A stretch of 64,000 nt of DNA, taken from assembly GCF_000353285.1 (NCBI RefSeq), contig NZ_KB731324.1, forward strand, positions 5,040,577 to 5,104,576, given 5' to 3'. The first letter of the stretch is position 1; every line of letters begins with the position of its first letter. The DNA comes from Leptolyngbya boryana PCC 6306 (GTDB lineage: Bacteria; Cyanobacteriota; Cyanobacteriia; Leptolyngbyales; Leptolyngbyaceae). The position numbers and the translations under genes are program-made. The notes under the pieces were generated by a model, which did no database searches, was not told where the DNA came from, and saw nothing but the letters and a program-made list of their open reading frames with translations. Positions 7,823 through 16,978 of this stretch are shown here, one piece after another.

Positions 7823-9445
7823 ATGACTGACAGCACGATCGCGACAGAATCGCTTACATCCGGGGGCGGCAGTGCACCTCCAACTTATGCCGGACCACAA
7901 GAAGTTTTAGTGAATAAACCTGTTGTGCTTAAAGGCAGTTATGATGCCCGGCGCATCCGGCGTATCACCGTCATGGCAGAGGATAAATTCAATTTAGGCG
8001 TGACGCTGAATAATGGAACTTGGCAAGTTTCGATGCCGAGGGGATTTTCAACACCAGGCGCACGCTGGTTGAGGCTAAAAGGTTTCGATGGTAGTAATAA
8101 ACTGGTTGAAAATCGAGTGTTTTACATTACCGTTAGTCGCGATCCGCTGACGGTTGGACAAGCTTTGACTGTGAAAGTGCTTCGAGATACGTTTTTCAAA
8201 GTCTCGACCGATGATTCGTCCCGGTTGAACAATCAGCAGAAAATTTTAGTCAAAGCGGGACAGACTTACACAGTCAATCGCTATGGATTTATTGATGGAC
8301 ATTTGAAGTTAGATCTAGCCAGTGCGATCGCACCGATCGGCAATTTCGGTTATTTCTATGAAGATCATGTCCAACTGAGCAAGGGATCGCAGATTTTCAG
8401 ATTTTCGCTCGATGATGTCCCAGATATTCCCTTGGCTGCGCAGCTTTTAATTCGTCAAACAACCTTCTTAAAAACTTCTGCGGCTGATTCGTCGGCGTTA
8501 GCTGCGAATCAGAGAACCCAGGTGCTAGAAGGTCAAGTGTTCCAAATCATAGGCTATGCGTTTACGCAGGGACATTTCAGAGTGACGTTGAAAGATCCGA
8601 TTCCAGGGTTTGGCAATCGAGGGTTTATCTTCTGGCAATATGCTCAGATCAAACGCAACGGAAAGGAAATTCCTTATGATTCGAGTTCTCTGACGGTGAC
8701 AGCCTTGCGCGATACCATCATCAAGAAACGTCCTGTCGAGTCGTCACAACTTCAACCCGATGAGAGAGCGACCTTCAATGCGAATCAGTTCTACAGTGTC
8801 TCGAGCTACATGATCGAGGGTGGGCACATCAAAGTTTCGCTGAATGAGGAGCTTCCAGGATTTGGCAACACAGGCTATCTGTTTCCAGACTTTGTGCGAA
8901 TGAGTCGAGGCAATCGATCGTTTAACCCGATCCCGGGAACGGTGGAGTTAAATGTGCCGTACTTTTCACAGCGAGACAATCCGCGTTTCTATTGGTCTAC
9001 TTGTAATGTCACCTCGATCGCGATGTGCATGTACTATCTGGGAACTCGTGCGCGCTGGGGGAGCCAGCTAGAAGATGAGCTTTTGCAATGGTGCTTTAAC
9101 AAAGACGGACAAGGGTCGCAGATCAATCACAATACGCTGACGAATTTGATTAATGCCTATGGATATGACGGGATCTTTAGTACGAGATGGACATTCCGAG
9201 ACATTAGGGAAGAATTGATCAATGGTCGCCCCGTTGTCTTATGTGGAATGTTCACGTCCTACGGTCATATTGTGACTGTCATTGGGTACACACCCGATGG
9301 ATTCATTGTGAATGATCCTTGGGGTGATGCTTTGACAGGTTACTCGAATACTGAGGGGCGTAAGTTACTTTATCCCTATGGCTACACGAATCGAGTGTGT
9401 GGCCCTGATGGAGAAGTTTGGGCGCATTTTATTCGACGGAGATAG
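7823..9445 (+). CDS. C39-type cysteine peptidase with three SH3-like repeats
   Basis: A 540-residue protein. The N-terminal about 110 residues look like a beta-sandwich (PQEVLVNKPVVLKGSY). Three repeats of about 75 residues follow (about 112-188, 205-281, 289-365), each of the form LRDTxxKxxxxDSSxL ... GHxKVxL ... PGFGNxGYxF. The C-terminus is a C39_2-type papain-fold domain: Cys394 in YWSTCNVTS, His482 in YGHIVTVIGY, and FIVNDPWG. No signal peptide is evident and no ABC peptidase-transporter or leader peptide is nearby, so it is probably not a bacteriocin maturation protease. Substrate is unknown. The repeats may bind cell wall or another polymer (inference). Confidence 0.85.
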   Translation: MTDSTIATESLTSGGGSAPPTYAGPQEVLVNKPVVLKGSYDARRIRRITVMAEDKFNLGVTLNNGTWQVSMPRGFSTPGARWLRLKGFDGSNKLVENRVFYITVSRDPLTVGQALTVKVLRDTFFKVSTDDSSRLNNQQKILVKAGQTYTVNRYGFIDGHLKLDLASAIAPIGNFGYFYEDHVQLSKGSQIFRFSLDDVPDIPLAAQLLIRQTTFLKTSAADSSALAANQRTQVLEGQVFQIIGYAFTQGHFRVTLKDPIPGFGNRGFIFWQYAQIKRNGKEIPYDSSSLTVTALRDTIIKKRPVESSQLQPDERATFNANQFYSVSSYMIEGGHIKVSLNEELPGFGNTGYLFPDFVRMSRGNRSFNPIPGTVELNVPYFSQRDNPRFYWSTCNVTSIAMCMYYLGTRARWGSQLEDELLQWCFNKDGQGSQINHNTLTNLINAYGYDGIFSTRWTFRDIREELINGRPVVLCGMFTSYGHIVTVIGYTPDGFIVNDPWGDALTGYSNTEGRKLLYPYGYTNRVCGPDGEVWAHFIRRR

Positions 9446-9527
9446 GAGAAGACTCAGGATCATGAGTTCAACTTGCCCGACAATTTCCGGTTGATTAGCA
9501 AAATCTAGATGAATTGAATTCTTGATC

Positions 9528-11414
9528 CTAAGCTTCAATCTCTGAGAGTTCCATCCAGCGAATCGTTGCTGTTTCAATCTGCTCGTCGAGTTCAGCGAGT
9601 CGCTCAGAAAGTTTCTGAACTTCACTGAATCCGGCGGGTGGATTGTGATAGAGCTTTTGCTCGATCGTGGATTTTTCCTCTTCCATCTGCGGAATTTGCG
9701 CCTCTAAAGCTTCGAGTTCGCGCTTCTCTTTGAAAGAGAGCTTCCGAGGCTTGTTTGAAGCAGGCTTTGGCTCAGATTTTTTCTCGACTTGTGGTTTCTC
9801 AATGGGTACTTCTTCGTCTTTCTTGAAATCCAAGTACACAGAGTAATTGCCGGGATATTCTCGAACGGTTCCACCGGATTCGAGCGCAAAAATCTTATCT
9901 ACAGTGCGATCGAGAAAATAGCGATCGTGCGAAACCACAATTACACAGCCATTGAAATCTTCCAAATATTCTTCTAAAACGGCTAACGTCTGCACATCTA
10001 AATCATTCGTCGGCTCGTCCAGAATCAAAACATTCGGCGCACTCATTAAAACGCGCAGTAAAAATAAACGCCGTCTTTCTCCACCGGAGAGCTTATTAAT
10101 CGGCGCATATTGTTGATTGGGCGAGAAAAGAAACCGCTCCAACATCTGAGAAGCAGTAATGATTTCACCATCTGCCGTTTTAACTAACTCGGCTACGTCT
10201 TTGAGATATTCGATCACCCGCTGATTTTCATTAACGAGCAGATCATCCGAATGTTGATCGAAGTAGCCGAAATGAATCGTGCTGCCCGTCTCGATCGTGC
10301 CTGAATCGGGTTCGAGTCTGCCTGTAATCAAATTCAGTAAAGTCGATTTCCCCGCGCCATTTCCGCCAATAATGCCAACGCGATCTTCTGGGTTGAAATT
10401 GTAGGTGAACTCTTTGATCAGAGTACGATCGCCGAATCCCTTGGTCACTTTTTCGAGTTCAACAACTTTTTTGCCGATTCGTCGTCCGGCAGTCGAAATC
10501 TGCACTTTAGTTTGAGCTTGCTTAAACTCAGTCTCTTGCATCTCATGAACGCGATCGATTCGAGCTTTTTGCTTGGTACTGCGCGCTTTTGCTCCCCGTT
10601 TAAGCCATTCTAATTCTCGGCGCAATACCCCTTGGTGCTTGCGTTGCGAACTCGCTTCAGACGCTTCTTGCGCTGCTTTTTTCTCTAAATAGTACGAGTA
10701 ATTGCCGCTATAGCTGAAGAGATCGCCGCGATCGAGTTCGATAATTCGATTCGTCACTTGATCGAGAAAATAGCGATCGTGAGTCACAAGCAACAATGCA
10801 CCACGATAGCGACTGAGATAGCTTTGTAACCACTCGATCGACAATGCATCTAAATGGTTCGTTGGCTCGTCCATGAGTAACACATCAGGTTCAGCGAGCA
10901 ATGCAGTTGCTAATGCGACTCGCTTACGATATCCACCTGAGAGCTTTTCAATCTTGGCTTCTAAATCTTGAATGCCTAGCTTAGACAGAATGATCTTTGC
11001 TTTTGTCTCGAGTTCCCAAGCATTGATGGCATCCATTTTTTGAGTGACCTGAGACAATCGCGCCATCACTGCATCTTGATTGCCATGCGCTAATTGTTCA
11101 GAGAGATGCTCATATTCTTTCACCAATGCCATCTGCTCGCCGCTGTCGGCAAACACTTGTTCTAAAACGGTGCGTTCTGGATCGAGGTCGGGTTGCTGCG
11201 GTAAATAAATCATCCGACTGCCAGAACTGGTGGTCAGTTGACCACTATCGATCGATTCCATTCCAGCGACCATCTTCAGCAAAGTCGATTTGCCTGATCC
11301 ATTGGTTCCGATCAAACCGACCTTTTCACCAGCTTCTAGGGTGAAATTCGCATCTCGAACAATTTCTTTGATGCCGAAGTCTTTTTTAACGGATCTGAGC
11401 GCGAGTACGGGCAT
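9528..11414 (-). CDS. ABC-F family ATPase (Uup-like)
   Basis: A 628-residue protein with two ATP-binding cassettes and no membrane domain. Walker A motifs are GTNGSGKST (about 38-46) and GGNGAGKST (about 349-357). Signatures are LSGGYRKRVALA and LSGGERRRLFLL; Walker B regions are VLLMDEPTNHLD and VLILDEPTNDLD. An inter-domain linker rich in Arg/Lys and a C-terminal coiled coil (about 555-628, LEALEAQIPQMEEEKSTIEQ) match the Uup/EttA class that acts on ribosomes or branched DNA rather than in transport. The exact subfamily was not decided. It converges with the C39 peptidase gene, 82 bp apart. Confidence 0.93.
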   Translation of the reverse strand: MPVLALRSVKKDFGIKEIVRDANFTLEAGEKVGLIGTNGSGKSTLLKMVAGMESIDSGQLTTSSGSRMIYLPQQPDLDPERTVLEQVFADSGEQMALVKEYEHLSEQLAHGNQDAVMARLSQVTQKMDAINAWELETKAKIILSKLGIQDLEAKIEKLSGGYRKRVALATALLAEPDVLLMDEPTNHLDALSIEWLQSYLSRYRGALLLVTHDRYFLDQVTNRIIELDRGDLFSYSGNYSYYLEKKAAQEASEASSQRKHQGVLRRELEWLKRGAKARSTKQKARIDRVHEMQETEFKQAQTKVQISTAGRRIGKKVVELEKVTKGFGDRTLIKEFTYNFNPEDRVGIIGGNGAGKSTLLNLITGRLEPDSGTIETGSTIHFGYFDQHSDDLLVNENQRVIEYLKDVAELVKTADGEIITASQMLERFLFSPNQQYAPINKLSGGERRRLFLLRVLMSAPNVLILDEPTNDLDVQTLAVLEEYLEDFNGCVIVVSHDRYFLDRTVDKIFALESGGTVREYPGNYSVYLDFKKDEEVPIEKPQVEKKSEPKPASNKPRKLSFKEKRELEALEAQIPQMEEEKSTIEQKLYHNPPAGFSEVQKLSERLAELDEQIETATIRWMELSEIEA

Positions 11415-11660
11415 AGGGGGTTTGATCTAGGACTGAAGTTTGATTCTAACCTCCGGAAGCCAAAAACTCTGCTGCGCTCAGCATGAATTCTGCAAAGGCG
11501 ACGGGGTGAGCATCTTTCGCTTAGCGGTTGAAACAGCAGCTACACAGACAAAACCCGCCTCCGCAAGTTCAAGAGATTTTGAGTGCTCTTAGTCTGCAAC
11601 GACGGGCTTTGTTTACATTGCCGCGAATTCCATTCGCAAGGCGCAGAAACGGATCTGGAT

Positions 11661-13625
11661 TTAATTCATGGCTCGAACAGCGGCTCTTTCATCTTTGAGC
11701 AAAACTTCTCGAATCAATCGAGCTGCCATGCGCTGCGTGAAATCTCCGACAATTTGCTGCCCCATTTTCTGAGTTTCCGGTTTTGTTAACAAGCGCGGAA
11801 TCAAAGCCAGCATCTTAGTTTGATCAAAACCACGGCTCTGTCTCAAAATTTCCCAGACTTTTTTGAGGTGGTCTAAAGTGGCTTGATTCTCAGGCGCTAA
11901 AGCAGGACGTTCTACGGCTAAGCCAACTCGCTCCCGGAAACCATACGTCAAATTCTGCCAAGCCGCTTGAGACAGCGAATCTAAACTCTTGACGATTTCA
12001 TTGACTAAATTGACGCGGATAAATTCACCACGATCGCTAAACAAAAATTCCGTCGCTTGATCCAATGCCTGATCCAAGTTGTAATCAGAATTGTCTTTGG
12101 CGTTTTTCAGCAAATTCTCTAAGCGATTCCAGCGGAAGCTGCCATCTTTGAACAGCAAATCGCGCAAAGATGCTCGTAATTCTGGAGCCGGATCGGTAAG
12201 CAATCGTTTAGAAACGTAAGGATAAGCCTTACTCAGTACCTTGAAGTCGGGATCAACGTTGATGGCAATCCCTTCTAGAGTGACCAGCGATCGAATAATC
12301 AAGGCAAAGAAGGCAGGCACTTGAAACGGATATTCGTACATCAATGCCGATAACTTATCCGTAATACTCTTGATATTAATTTCAGCAACGGAAGCGCCTA
12401 ATGCTTCGTTAAACACTTCTGCAAATGCTGGAATGATCGGAGTGAGATCCATCGTGGGCGATAGAAATCCCAGATTGACGTAATCGTTGGCTAACCCTTC
12501 AAAATCGCGATTGACTAAATGCACGATCGCTTCAATTAATCCATATCGCTGATAGGGTTCTACCTGGCTCATCATGCCGAAATCCAGATAAGCTAAGCGT
12601 CCATCCGGCATCGCTAGCAAATTCCCTGGATGAGGATCAGCGTGAAAGAATCCGTGCTCTAGAAGCTGTCTGAGTGAACATTGCACCCCAACATCGATGA
12701 GGTGCGTTGCATCGATTCCTTGTTCACGAATCGCTTCTAGCTGAGTCAATTTTGTCCCTGTGATCCACTCCATCGTGAGTACGCGCCGCCCGGTGTACTC
12801 CCAATAGATCTTAGGCACATAGATTTCAGGCAGATGTCCGTAAAGTTCTTCAAACCGTTCAGCGTTGTGACCTTCTTGGGTGTAGTCCATCTCCTCGAAG
12901 ATGCGGGTCGCTAGCTCATCAGCGATCGCGACTAAATTACTCCGTATGCGCTTAATATTCTTCATCGCCCATGCTGACAAGCGGCGCAGGATAAACATAT
13001 CCAAGGCAATACTTTGCGCCAAACCGGGACGCTGAACCTTGACTGCAACCGTTTCTCCCGTTTTCAGCTTGCCTTTGTAAACCTGACCCAAAGACGCAGC
13101 CGCGATCGGCATCGGGCTAAGTTCTGCATAAATCTGATCAGGAGTTTTGCCTAATTCTTCTTGAATAAATTGAAAGGCGACTTCATTCGGAAATGGCGGC
13201 AACTGATCCTGAAGCTTTGTTAATTCTTCTAAATAAATCGGGGGCACCAGATCGGGTCGTGTCGAAAGCGCTTGACCGATTTTGATAAAGGCAGGACCCA
13301 GTTTGGTCAACATCTCTCGCAGATGTACTGCCTGTTGTTCCTGATGTGCCACACTTTGGCCCGTGATGCGATCCCACCATAACCGAGTCGCAAAAAATAA
13401 AAATGGCAAGAAAATTCCAGCCGTCCGTTGCCAAACCTTGAGCGTGCGAGTTCGGTAATAGGCTGCGATTAAATCTGGGTCATATCGCAAAGTTGTCATA
13501 TCCGCCTGATTTGGGATCAGCGCGAGTTCTGACGTAATCATGCCGTTCTCTGTCCGAATAAACGGCAGAGCATCCGGGATCTGAGCTTCAGTAGAGATTG
13601 CGGGGCGTGTGGGAGTTCCATTCAT
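11661..13625 (-). CDS. ABC1/UbiB-family atypical kinase
   Basis: A 654-residue AarF/UbiB-type protein. Diagnostic motifs are KLGPAFIKIGQALSTRPDLVPP (KxGQ motif), AASLGQVYKG (Ala-rich nucleotide loop), VAVKVQRPG (Lys), FHADPHPGNLL and AYLDFGMMS (catalytic HxD-like and DFG). The C-terminal 200 residues are the long extension seen in cyanobacterial and plastid members. Such proteins are ATPases/kinases linked to prenylquinone synthesis and membrane lipid homeostasis; the precise target is not known here. It lies divergent from recN and 246 bp upstream of the ABC-F gene on the same strand. Confidence 0.93.
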   Translation of the reverse strand: MNGTPTRPAISTEAQIPDALPFIRTENGMITSELALIPNQADMTTLRYDPDLIAAYYRTRTLKVWQRTAGIFLPFLFFATRLWWDRITGQSVAHQEQQAVHLREMLTKLGPAFIKIGQALSTRPDLVPPIYLEELTKLQDQLPPFPNEVAFQFIQEELGKTPDQIYAELSPMPIAAASLGQVYKGKLKTGETVAVKVQRPGLAQSIALDMFILRRLSAWAMKNIKRIRSNLVAIADELATRIFEEMDYTQEGHNAERFEELYGHLPEIYVPKIYWEYTGRRVLTMEWITGTKLTQLEAIREQGIDATHLIDVGVQCSLRQLLEHGFFHADPHPGNLLAMPDGRLAYLDFGMMSQVEPYQRYGLIEAIVHLVNRDFEGLANDYVNLGFLSPTMDLTPIIPAFAEVFNEALGASVAEINIKSITDKLSALMYEYPFQVPAFFALIIRSLVTLEGIAINVDPDFKVLSKAYPYVSKRLLTDPAPELRASLRDLLFKDGSFRWNRLENLLKNAKDNSDYNLDQALDQATEFLFSDRGEFIRVNLVNEIVKSLDSLSQAAWQNLTYGFRERVGLAVERPALAPENQATLDHLKKVWEILRQSRGFDQTKMLALIPRLLTKPETQKMGQQIVGDFTQRMAARLIREVLLKDERAAVRAMN

Positions 13626-13912
13626 CGATCGGCACCGGATACGGCAATGTAAACTATTGTAACAAGAAGCTTTGCGAGAGTTAATATTCTCAGTAAATCA
13701 TCTTGTTCCAAGGATTGGGAGAAGTTTGATCGCCAGATTACCGTATCAAAACAGCAGAGAAATCCCGAAAAAGGGCGAGACCTTGAATTTTCTGCCTCAT
13801 TCTCTTGACGCTTCATCAGAACGGATTTACTATTATCGAGATCAAATCTCTCTTGTACTCCTAGCCGTCCCCGCTAACATTAAAGGGTGTGGATCATCTT
13901 TTGTGAGCCTTC

Positions 13913-15736
13913 ATGCTATTGTCTCTGCGGATCGAAAACTTTGCACTGATTGACCATCTTGACCTTACCTTTGGGTCAGGACTGCACGTTTTGACTGGCG
14001 AAACGGGCGCAGGGAAATCGATTATTTTAGACGCGATCGATGCCGCACTAGGTGGCAAGGTCACAGGTCGGGCTGTCCGAACGGGAGAGGAAAGAGCCTC
14101 GATCGAGGCAACGTTCCGCGTCAATGATCTCCTCAAATCCTGGTTTGAGCAGGAACAGATTGATTTACTCGATGAGGATATTGTAGTCTGTAGTCGCGAG
14201 ATTGTGGCTCTGGGCAGTAGTCAGCGGAATCGATCGAGAATTAACGGGGTATTGGTCAACAAGCAACAAATGGAGGGATTGCGCGATCGTTTAGTCGAAA
14301 TTACCGCGCAAGGGCAAACGGTGCAATTAGGTCAGCCTAGCCTTCAGCGAGATTGGCTCGATAGTTATGGGGGCGTTGCCCTGCTCAAGGCGCGTGAAGT
14401 TGTCAGTCAGGCATTTACAACTTATCAACAAGCATCTCAAGCGTTAGAGAAACGTCGCCATTCGGAACAGCAGCGTCTCCAGCAGCTTGATCTGTTTGAG
14501 TATCAGTTGCGGGAGTTGAATGCAGCGAATCTAATTGATCCTGATGAATTGGATCAATTAGAGCAAGAACGGAAGCGTTTGAGCCATAGTGTCGAATTGC
14601 AGCAGCAAAGCTATCAGGTTTATCAAGCGCTTTATCAGAATGAAAATGGCGAAGATGCTTGTGCAGATTTGCTCGGAAAAGCAGAAAACTTGCTGACGGA
14701 TATGGCTCGATATGACGAGCAAATTCAGCCGATTTTGGAGATTGTCACTTCGGCGCTTGCTCTCGTTGAAGAAGCGGGACAGCAAATGAATGCTTACGGC
14801 GATGATCTCGAAACCGATCCACAACGGCTGCAAGAAGTAGAAGATCGCGTCCTCGAACTCAAGCAAATTTGTCGTAAATATGGACCAACTTTAACCGACG
14901 CGATCGCACTACAGCAATCCCTCCAATCCGAGCTGGAAGAACTAACTGGGGCAGGACAATCGATCGAAGAACTCGCTGAACTCACTGAAACTCGCAAAGC
15001 TGCATTGATCGAAGCATCTGAGCATCTGACTCAATTGCGCAAATCGACCGCACAAGGATTAGAAGCGCGATTAGTTGCCGAATTGAAGCCGTTAGCGATG
15101 GAAAAGGTGCAGTTTCAAGTTGGAATTACGCCTATTGCTCCGACTTCTGCCGGAAGCGATCGTATTACTTATCTCTTCAGTCCGAATCCTGGCGAACCGT
15201 TGCAGCCTCTAACCGAGATTGCTTCGGGTGGAGAAATGAGTCGATTCTTACTAGCGCTTCAAGCCTGTTTCTCCCAAGTCGATTCTGCGGAAACGTTAGT
15301 CTTTGACGAGATTGATGTGGGTGTATCGGGACGGGTGGCGCAAGCGATCGCTGAAAAGCTCTATCATCTTGGTCGCCATCACCAAGTTCTCTGTGTGACG
15401 CACCAGCCGATTGTGGCGGCAATGGCTGACCAGCATTTCAATGTTGCGAAGCAAGTGGTTGAACTGCACAAGTCACAGAATGGTAAGGGCGCAGATTTGC
15501 GAACGATCGTAAAAGTAACTCCCCTTGATCGAGAACAACGCCGTCAGGAACTAGCTCAGCTTGCCAGTGGTCAAGTGGGTTCGACTGAGAATGCAACCAC
15601 TGAAGCAGCCGCGATCGCGTTTGCAGATTCGTTACTAGAGCAAGCTGCAAGTTTGCAAGCAGGTCAAGCTGGTTTGCCCCCAGCAGAGCAACCGAAGGCG
15701 AAGGCAAAACGGGCAAAATCGGCACGTCGATCGTAG
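13913..15736 (+). CDS. recN: DNA repair protein RecN
   Basis: A 607-residue SMC-like ATPase for double-strand-break repair. The N-terminus carries MLLSLRIENFALIDHLDL and Walker A GETGAGKS (about 29-36). A long central coiled coil follows (about 160-370). The C-terminal half has the signature and Walker B: IASGGEMSRFLLAL, TLVFDEIDVGVSGRVA and VLCVTHQPIVAAMADQH. The tail is Lys/Ala rich (KAKAKRAKSARRS). The 3' end of this gene is present a second time, decayed, at 16812-16978 and 18259-18315 (see those entries). The gene is intact and of usual length. Confidence 0.96.
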   Translation: MLLSLRIENFALIDHLDLTFGSGLHVLTGETGAGKSIILDAIDAALGGKVTGRAVRTGEERASIEATFRVNDLLKSWFEQEQIDLLDEDIVVCSREIVALGSSQRNRSRINGVLVNKQQMEGLRDRLVEITAQGQTVQLGQPSLQRDWLDSYGGVALLKAREVVSQAFTTYQQASQALEKRRHSEQQRLQQLDLFEYQLRELNAANLIDPDELDQLEQERKRLSHSVELQQQSYQVYQALYQNENGEDACADLLGKAENLLTDMARYDEQIQPILEIVTSALALVEEAGQQMNAYGDDLETDPQRLQEVEDRVLELKQICRKYGPTLTDAIALQQSLQSELEELTGAGQSIEELAELTETRKAALIEASEHLTQLRKSTAQGLEARLVAELKPLAMEKVQFQVGITPIAPTSAGSDRITYLFSPNPGEPLQPLTEIASGGEMSRFLLALQACFSQVDSAETLVFDEIDVGVSGRVAQAIAEKLYHLGRHHQVLCVTHQPIVAAMADQHFNVAKQVVELHKSQNGKGADLRTIVKVTPLDREQRRQELAQLASGQVGSTENATTEAAAIAFADSLLEQAASLQAGQAGLPPAEQPKAKAKRAKSARRS

Positions 15737-15862
15737 ATTGATATTGTTTCAGATCGATCATGGCGAGACTGGCTTCTATTTGGTCAATCTTAGACAGAAG
15801 CGCAATTACTACTATGGCAAGACAGGCGCGATTGTGTCGAGATATAACCATCGGAGGTCGTA

Positions 15863-16027
15863 ATGAGTGAGGACAAGCCCAAGCGTGGTAGACCGCGTGT
15901 GCATGAAAATCGACAGCAGGAATGGAAAAAACGCACCAATTTTGAGCAGTCTGAAAAACGCCGCAAATACAAAGCGGAATGGGCAAAGCGTAAACGACAG
16001 GAAAAGAAACAAGCCGAATCTGAGTAG
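15863..16027 (+). CDS. Small basic protein with AT-hook-like motif
   Basis: A 54-residue ORF preceded by a strong ribosome binding site (GGAGG at 15853-15857, 5 bp before the ATG). The product starts MSEDKPKRGRPRVHEN. KRGRPR resembles an AT-hook DNA-binding core, and the rest is a highly charged Lys/Arg/Glu helix (EQSEKRRKYKAEWAKRKRQEKK). I do not recognise a named family. It lies 126 bp after recN on the same strand, inside the segment flanked by intact and decayed recN 3' ends. It could bind nucleic acid (inference from composition). Confidence 0.65.
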   Translation: MSEDKPKRGRPRVHENRQQEWKKRTNFEQSEKRRKYKAEWAKRKRQEKKQAESE

Positions 16028-16030
16028 GTA

Positions 16031-16060
16031 CAAAAAAGCGATCGAGGTTTTCTCGATCGC
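16031..16060 (-). terminator. Rho-independent terminator of the secreted-protein gene
   Basis: On the minus strand the hairpin GCGATCGAGA / CTCGATCGC (16038-16060) is followed by TTTTTT (complement of 16032-16037). It lies 22 bp past the stop of the gene at 16083-16544. The stem uses the HIP1 palindrome. Confidence 0.75.
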
Positions 16061-16082
16061 GCTCACTCAATCTGAATTACTT

Positions 16083-16544
16083 CTACTGAATCGCGTGGAC
16101 ATAGTTATGATTTGGGGCACAAGTGAAGCTGTGCGGAAACCATTCCGAGGTGCGCGGAGACCCGTAACCTCTACCCGTGTCGTCCCTGTACTCGATCGCA
16201 GTGGAGGTGACGACAACGCCAGTCGCTGCATTGTTTAGTGTTTGGCTTGACCAAGTCTCAGTTTCGTTCGGTGTCAGGACTTTGTTAAGCAGTCCTTCCG
16301 TGTAGACTGTGTTGCCACCGACTTTGTACAGCAATCGAAGCACTTTGATTGAGGCTCCCTTCTTATTTGTTACTTTCACAGTGGCTTGGCATTTGACCCC
16401 GGCTGCGGTAGCTGGCGACGTAGCGCCGAACGGCACGGTAGCGCCGAACGAGACAGCTAGTGCCATAGTAAGCGCGGCTAGTACACGGCGATGAGTAGCG
16501 TTGTGCAGCGGATCAACTCTGAATTGCGTGTTGCAGATAGCCAT
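16083..16544 (-). CDS. Secreted protein of unknown function
   Basis: A 153-residue protein with a good ribosome binding site (AAGGAG, about 10 bp before the ATG). The N-terminus holds a signal peptide: basic region including HRR, hydrophobic VLAALTMALAVSFGATVPFGA, then Ala-rich cleavage region near TAAG|VKC. The mature part of about 105 residues is Thr/Asn/Val rich with two Cys (VKCQATVKVTNKKG, HSFTCAPNHNY), suggesting a small beta-rich extracellular domain with one disulfide. FGATVPFGAT comes from a short in-frame DNA duplication. No family was recognised. It sits between intact recN and the recN remnant. Confidence 0.65.
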   Translation of the reverse strand: MAICNTQFRVDPLHNATHRRVLAALTMALAVSFGATVPFGATSPATAAGVKCQATVKVTNKKGASIKVLRLLYKVGGNTVYTEGLLNKVLTPNETETWSSQTLNNAATGVVVTSTAIEYRDDTGRGYGSPRTSEWFPHSFTCAPNHNYVHAIQ

Positions 16545-16572
16545 GAATATTTCTCCTTTTGGGACTAGATAT

Positions 16573-16687
16573 TGTTGATAACTGGGTAGTGACCTAGGAC
16601 GAGAAAACCTACCTAAAAAAGGTTTCAGCTAACAAAAGATTGAGCCTTAGATAGATCCTGTCTCGTCTGATGTTGCTACCCAACAAC
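16573..16687. repeat. Large imperfect inverted repeat upstream of the secreted-protein gene
   Basis: The arms 16573-16603 and 16661-16687 share GTTG...GGGTAG...ACGAG on one side and CTCGT...CTACCCAACAAC on the other. A second small pair, AAACCT / AGGTTT, lies between them. It could be a structured 5' leader, a miniature element or the trace of an excision. It lies 28 bp upstream of the start codon at 16544, inside the recN-flanked patch. Confidence 0.5.
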
Positions 16688-16811
16688 CTACACGGTGGAC
16701 TTCTGACTTTTATGCAGCGCAGTCAGTTGCGATATCCGAAATCTTTTTAAGCAGCGATCAGGGAGATCGATATCTTGCAGCCGTTTCCTTCTCCTCATTT
16801 CCAACCGAATC

Positions 16812-16978
16812 CTGAAAGTTACGGCACTGAATTGAGCACAACGCCGTCAGGAGCTAGAACAGCGTGCAAGTCGTCAGATGGGTTCGCTGAGAATGCGACA
16901 ACCGAGACAGCTACGATCGCGTTTGCGAATTCGCCGTGAGAGCAAGTTGCAAGTTTGCAAACAGGTTAAGCCGTTCCG
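16812..16978 (+). pseudogene. Decayed second copy of the recN 3' end, left part
   Basis: From about 16812 the sequence follows the recN 3' region (about 15507-15672) with many substitutions and small indels. Shared words are ACAACGCCGTCAGGA, GAGAATGC, GATCGCGTTTGC and GCAAGTTTGCAA. The reading frame is broken. The copy is interrupted at 16978 by the IS element and resumes at 18259. The left edge is approximate because similarity fades gradually. It is non-coding. Confidence 0.85.

Noticed and set aside
14558-14866. Minus-strand 102-codon ORF inside recN
   Set aside because: It is fully antisense to the coiled-coil part of recN, has biased composition and no motif.
15438-16070. Minus-strand 210-codon ORF overlapping recN and the small AT-hook-like gene
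   Set aside because: It lies opposite two better-supported genes, has no ribosome binding site and no recognisable motif; it is a shadow frame.
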